In this document: positions 6,489-9,451 of the stretch, one piece after another | How positions within the stretch are numbered: position 1 is the stretch's first letter | Layout: each line of letters starts with the position of its first letter | Assembly: GCA_045646145.1 (NCBI GenBank) | Contig: JAZRKE010000020.1 | Location: 1-9,451 of the forward strand | Reading direction: 5' to 3' | Source: SIG565 sp045646145 | Lineage (GTDB): Bacteria > Bacillota > Clostridia > Oscillospirales > Acutalibacteraceae | Length of the DNA: 9,451 bases | The notes under the pieces: generated by a model | Databases searched by the model: none | What the model was told of the DNA's origin: nothing | The model's input: only the letters and a program-made list of their open reading frames with translations | Program-made: the position numbers and the translations under genes

Positions 6489-6541
6489 GAAAAAACCCCG
6501 TTTTTATGCAAAATTTGTAAATTTCGGTCTGATTCAAATTC

Positions 6542-6570
6542 TTGACATATTTGTCGGTTTCCGCTATACT
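6542..6570 (+). promoter_or_regulatory. Promoter of the HPr-like gene pair
   Basis: TTGACA (6542-6547), a 17-base spacer, then TATACT (6565-6570). The likely start is near 6577, with a short leader ending in AGGAGG. It is divergent from the glyS promoter, with about 54 bases between the two -35 boxes. Confidence 0.88.
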
Positions 6571-6600
6571 TAATATGGATAAATTTTAGGAGGAATTATT

Positions 6601-6861
6601 TTGGCTTATAAATTATGCTTACACGATGTTGACTTTAATGAGTTTTTAAAGGCCGTTGATAAATGCCGCGGCGATGTTTTCCTTGAGACTGAGGACGGCG
6701 ACATATTAAACCTTAAATCACGTCTTTGCCAGATGTTAGGTCTTGCCACACTTTTAAAGGGTGCCGAAATCGGCGAGGCGGTTGTGCGCTGTGCGGACCC
6801 CGCAGATGAAACAATCCTTTTCAGATTTAATCTTTACGGCGAAATGCCCGAAAGCAATTAG
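6601..6861 (+). CDS. HPr/Crh-like protein lacking the active-site histidine
   Basis: An 86-residue protein that I read as HPr-fold. The stretch ILNLKSRLCQMLGL followed by KGAEI and ADPADE (residues 35-72) lines up with the HPr region around regulatory Ser46 (VNLKSIMGVMSLG, then KGAEI, then GADE). Upstream, the HPr loop with His15 and Arg17 (GIHARPA) is replaced by LHDVDFNEF, so PEP-dependent phosphotransfer looks impossible. This is the same pattern as Bacillus Crh, which keeps Ser46 but lacks His15. The serine here is Ser40. Inferred role: regulatory partner rather than sugar phosphocarrier. It starts at TTG, 7 bases after AGGAGG, and its stop overlaps the ribosome site of the next gene. The homology is by eye; fold certainty is moderate. 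Confidence 0.65.
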   Translation: MAYKLCLHDVDFNEFLKAVDKCRGDVFLETEDGDILNLKSRLCQMLGLATLLKGAEIGEAVVRCADPADETILFRFNLYGEMPESN

Positions 6862-6872
6862 GAGGAAGAAAT

Positions 6873-7154
6873 ATGGCTGACTTTTTAACCTACAAGGGTA
6901 AACCGCTTGTTCGAAAGGGTAACGAAATTTATTATGGGAATATGAGCGAAAAATATGTAATAAAGCTCGAAATTCTCTCAACAAAAAAAGAAGGTAGCTT
7001 AGTCCTTGCAGATAAGGTAAAGGTGTTTCTTATGCTGAGTGATACCGAATTGGGACTCAAAGACCGCATTATCAAGACAAGTGAAAAAACAGGTCTTTAT
7101 GAGGCTATGGATATAGGCGCTATATGGCTTGAAAGAGAGCTTAAAAAGGCGTAA
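6873..7154 (+). CDS. Small conserved-looking protein of unknown function
   Basis: A 93-residue soluble protein that I cannot assign. It has no signal peptide, membrane segment or cysteine. It begins MADFLTYKGKPLVRKGNEIY, which suggests paired beta strands. Alternating hydrophobic strands follow (YVIKLEILS, DKVKVFLML). A helical tail rich in charges closes the protein (GLYEAMDIGAIWLERELKKA). AGGAGG lies upstream and overlaps the stop codon of the HPr-like gene; the gap between the two genes is 11 bases. A strong terminator follows. The two genes therefore form one operon and probably work in the same process. The coding evidence is good (ribosome site, spacing, codon usage like the neighbours), but the function is open. 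Confidence 0.85.
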   Translation: MADFLTYKGKPLVRKGNEIYYGNMSEKYVIKLEILSTKKEGSLVLADKVKVFLMLSDTELGLKDRIIKTSEKTGLYEAMDIGAIWLERELKKA

Positions 7155-7178
7155 TTCCGCAAAAAATTGAATAGTTTT

Positions 7179-7216
7179 AAAAATCCGCCAAAAACAGTGA
7201 ATTTTGGCGGATTTTT
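7179..7216 (+). terminator. Terminator after the small-gene pair
   Basis: A perfect 15-bp inverted repeat (7179-7193 with 7202-7216) around an 8-nt loop, with a GCC/GGC core and five T closing the stem. It starts 24 bases after the stop of the 93-residue gene. Because the stem is A-rich on the left and T-rich on the right, it could also work on the minus strand, but no minus-strand gene ends nearby. Confidence 0.92.
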
Positions 7217-7219
7217 AAA

Positions 7220-7247
7220 TTGACTTTCCGCGAAAATATGTTATTCT
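7220..7247 (+). promoter_or_regulatory. Probable promoter of the decayed glycosidase-like gene
   Basis: TTGACT (7220-7225), a 16-base spacer, then TATTCT (7242-7247). It sits just after the preceding terminator and about 30 bases before the ATG at 7277. It appears intact even though the gene behind it is broken. Confidence 0.55.
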
Positions 7248-7276
7248 TAACTCAAGAATCTTCAGGGGTGAAAATT

Positions 7277-8709
7277 ATGAGCGTTTATGATTTAAAGAAC
7301 AACCGAATGTTATGCTGGGATGATTTTCTTATTGAAAAGCAGGAGAATGCGGAAATAAAACAGCACAAGCCCGAAAGAAAAACAAAATTTTAAAGGGCAC
7401 TAAGCTGTGGGAGGGTAATTACAGCTCCTACAATAGTATGATTAAAACCCCCGATGGTAAATATTTATCGGGCACACACGGTCGTTACTGCGTTGCTGAA
7501 AGCTCGGATGGCAAAAACTTTATAAGAATGCCCATAAATAAGCGCGAATTTAACGCAATCACCCATAACAATATTTATTTTAATCAGGGTTGAGATAACT
7601 TTGCTGTTTTCTATGATGAAAATCCAGATTGCCCCGAAAACGAAAAATATAAGGCTCTTGCTATGGGTAATAAAGAATACTATCCCGATGATAACGCAGG
7701 ACACGGACTTTATCTGTTCGTAAGTGGTAACGGGATTGACTTTGAAAACCGCGGCAAATTAGATATTCCAGGTTCCTTTGATAGTTACAACACTATGCTT
7801 TGGGATAAGGAAACCGAGCAGTATTATGTTTTTTATCGCAGCGAATACCACACCGATGTTTTCGCTATTGAATTCGATATTGTTAAAAAAAGAACGCGAG
7901 ATTTTCAGAACTATAAATGTATCCACTAGTAAGGATATGGTTCACTTCGAGCATTTAGGTGAACTTGATTACGGCGACGAGCATATCCCCGTTCAGTTCT
8001 ACACCAACAATATAGTTAAATACTATCGTGCAAAGGATATGTTTATCGGTATGCCCACCGCTATATCGACCGCTGGGCAGACCCAGATAACTTTAAGCAA
8101 ATTCCTCTGCCCGAGTACCACGCGTTAAAACATAAATTCTATGACAGAGAGGGTACTGTTGTTACAGATAGCACTCTTTTAACCAGCCGCGACGGATACA
8201 ATTTCAAGAAATGGGAAGAGGCTTATCTGACCGCCGATATTGAAGGCTCTGGCAACTGGTTCTATGGCAACTGCTATGTTTGTTATGGTTTATATGAAAC
8301 CGAGTCTGACACCGAAGGCGAGCCGAACGAAATTTCATTTATAGTTCCATTCAAGGATGTGCTTGGCGTTGCTCAGTGGTGGCGTTATGCTACCCGCCTT
8401 GACGGCTTTATCTCCTGGTATGCTAAATATAATCAAGGCACAGGCGGCGAAATTTTAACCAAGCCCTTTACCTTCAAAGGAAATGAGCTCGAAATTAACT
8501 TTTCTTCCTCGGCTATGGGTGATTTAACGGTTACCGTTTGCGACGAGGACGGCAACGAGCTTGACGGCTACAAGAGCATTAAGATTTTCGGCGACAGCGT
8601 GTGCCGCAAGGTTGAATTCGAAAAAGAATTAAAAGACCTCGAGGGCAAACCCGTAAGGCTTAAATTCAATCTTCGTGACTGCGATTTGTATTCATTCAAA
8701 TTTAATTAA
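7277..8709 (+). pseudogene. Broken five-bladed-propeller glycosidase-like gene
   Basis: The remains of a protein of about 477 residues, resembling glycosidase-like proteins of the GH32/GH43 propeller type that open with a DDFLIE stretch. The reading frame passes through four lesions. First, the frame from ATG 7277 (preceded by AGGGGTG) ends at TAA 7391-7393. One lost base in the A/T runs at about 7376-7394 would restore KGTKLWEGNYSSYNSM. Second is an in-frame TGA at 7591-7593 (between NQG and DNFAVFYDENP). Third is one extra A in the seven-A run 7885-7891, after which REIFRTINVSTSKDMVHF resumes. Fourth is one lost C at about 8054-8056, after which HRYIDRW continues to the TAA at 8707-8709. 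The C-terminal part (from about 8360) looks like a beta-sandwich. The neighbours are intact, so true decay is more likely than poor sequence. Substrate is unknown. Confidence 0.85.
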
Positions 8710-8713
8710 CTCT

Positions 8714-8743
8714 AAAAACCGATGGTTTCAACCATCGGTTTTT
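8714..8743 (+). terminator. Terminator after the decayed gene
   Basis: AAAAACCGATGGTT (8714-8727) is repeated in inverted form at 8730-8743. The stem ends in five T and is followed by an A/T-rich tail (AAATTTTTG). It lies 4 bases after the last stop codon and shields pckG from read-through. Confidence 0.9.
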
Positions 8744-8773
8744 AAATTTTTGTTAAAATTTTCATAATGAATA

Positions 8774-8802
8774 TTGATTTATCGGGCATAATAAGTTATA
8801 AT
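8774..8802 (+). promoter_or_regulatory. Promoter of pckG
   Basis: TTGATT (8774-8779), a 17-base spacer, then TATAAT (8797-8802). Transcription would start near 8809, giving a leader of about 44 bases. An AGGAG site lies at 8838-8842, with 10 bases before the ATG. Confidence 0.8.
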
Positions 8803-8852
8803 CTAAAAGGAGAAAATTGATTTTTTCAAATATTTTTAGGAGTGTTTTAGTA

Positions 8853-9451
8853 ATGACAGAAAACAAAACCGTTTTAAAATGGCTTGACGAAATGAAAGAG
8901 CTCCTCAAGCCCGAAAAGGTTGTTTGGATTGACGGCACCGAAGAGCAGCAGGCTGAGCTTCGAGCTTTAGCTGTTGAACTCGGCGAGCTTACCGAGCTTA
9001 ATCAGGAAAAGCTTCCCGGTTGCTATCTTCACAGAACCAACCCCAACGACGTAGCACGTGTTGAAGACCGCACATTTATTTGTACCTCTACAAAAGAAAT
9101 GGCTGGTCCCACAAACAACTGGTGCGACCCCAAAGAAATGTATGAAAAACTCTACGCTATCGCTAAGGATAGTTACAAGGGCAGAACAATGTATATCATC
9201 CCCTATTCTATGGGACCGATTGGCTCACCCCTTGCAAAGATTGGTATTGAGATTACCGACTCAGTTTATGTTGTTCTCAATATGCTTATTATGACAAGAG
9301 TTGGAACTAAGGTTCTCGAAGTTTTGGGAGATAGCAATGACTGGGTAAGAGGTTTGCACTCTCGCTGTGATGTTGACCCTGAAAAAAGATACATCTGCCA
9401 CTTCCCTGAGGATAACACAATTATCTCTGTTAACTCCGGTTACGGCGGAAA
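8853..9451 (+). CDS. pckG: Phosphoenolpyruvate carboxykinase (GTP), 5' part
   Basis: The first 199 codons of a GTP-type PEP carboxykinase; the gene runs off the window (the family is usually about 600 residues). The enzyme interconverts oxaloacetate plus GTP with PEP plus CO2 and GDP in the cytoplasm. In fermenting anaerobes it often serves the CO2-fixing direction. Family motifs are clear: NPNDVARVEDRTFICT (63-78), with Arg69 in the substrate-binding position, and GPTNNW (85-90). GRTMYIIPYSMGPIGSP (110-126), VLNMLIMTRVG (141-151) and CHFPEDNTIISVNSGYGG (182-199) follow. The downstream P-loop and metal ligands are outside the window. It has its own promoter and an AGGAG site, and it is not in an operon with the upstream pseudogene. 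Codon usage resembles the neighbouring genes. Confidence 0.96.
   Translation, partial: MTENKTVLKWLDEMKELLKPEKVVWIDGTEEQQAELRALAVELGELTELNQEKLPGCYLHRTNPNDVARVEDRTFICTSTKEMAGPTNNWCDPKEMYEKLYAIAKDSYKGRTMYIIPYSMGPIGSPLAKIGIEITDSVYVVLNMLIMTRVGTKVLEVLGDSNDWVRGLHSRCDVDPEKRYICHFPEDNTIISVNSGYGG

Noticed and set aside
7778..8128. A 116-codon plus-strand frame as an independent gene
   Set aside because: It is the middle part of the frameshifted glycosidase-like gene; its start codon is internal and has no ribosome site.
8359..8709. A 116-codon plus-strand frame as an independent gene
   Set aside because: It is the C-terminal part of the same broken gene, and the frame stays open well upstream of the apparent start.
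9058..9294. A 78-codon plus-strand frame
   Set aside because: Out-of-frame shadow within pckG.

Overview
The window reads as a chromosomal segment from a low-to-moderate GC anaerobic Firmicute (class Clostridia, most like the Oscillospiraceae/Ruminococcaceae). The case rests on strong AGGAGG-type ribosome sites, TTG and GTG starts, the single-chain glycyl-tRNA synthetase, a GTP-type PEP carboxykinase, and the rpmH-rnpA-yidD-yidC-jag order. No species can be named from the sequence alone.

The left two thirds is read on the minus strand. From upstream to downstream it carries glyS and a Na+/phosphate cotransporter with a PhoU-like tail. These form one two-gene unit with its own promoter and a strong terminator at 3218-3244. 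Next is a clear sigma-A promoter and the rpmH cluster: ribosomal protein L34, RNase P protein, the YidD membrane-insertion factor, the YidC insertase and the RNA-binding protein Jag/KhpB, ending at a hairpin at 132-167. These genes link translation, tRNA maturation and membrane protein insertion. dnaA, often next to rpmH in Firmicutes, is absent on the upstream side; glyS and the transporter occupy that place.

The most striking feature is the 349-base gap between rpmH and rnpA. It can fold into a closed three-way junction of about 276 nt. An outer inverted repeat is joined to a 111-nt imperfect palindrome and to a second stem-loop domain, with few bases left over. Immediately downstream are two mutually exclusive hairpins, one a terminator-like stem with a T tract. 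The sequence right after the rpmH stop codon could compete for the antiterminator strand. The arrangement could be a transcription attenuator, a mobile palindromic repeat, or both.

The right third is read on the plus strand. From a consensus promoter come two small genes: an HPr/Crh-like protein that appears to lack the phosphorylated histidine but keeps the regulatory serine, and a 93-residue protein of unknown function. After a 15-bp-stem terminator lies a decayed gene (7277-8709) for a five-bladed-propeller glycosidase-like protein, broken by three single-base indels and an in-frame TGA. The window ends inside pckG (GTP-dependent PEP carboxykinase), which has its own promoter. Bases 1-131 hold no gene I can identify.
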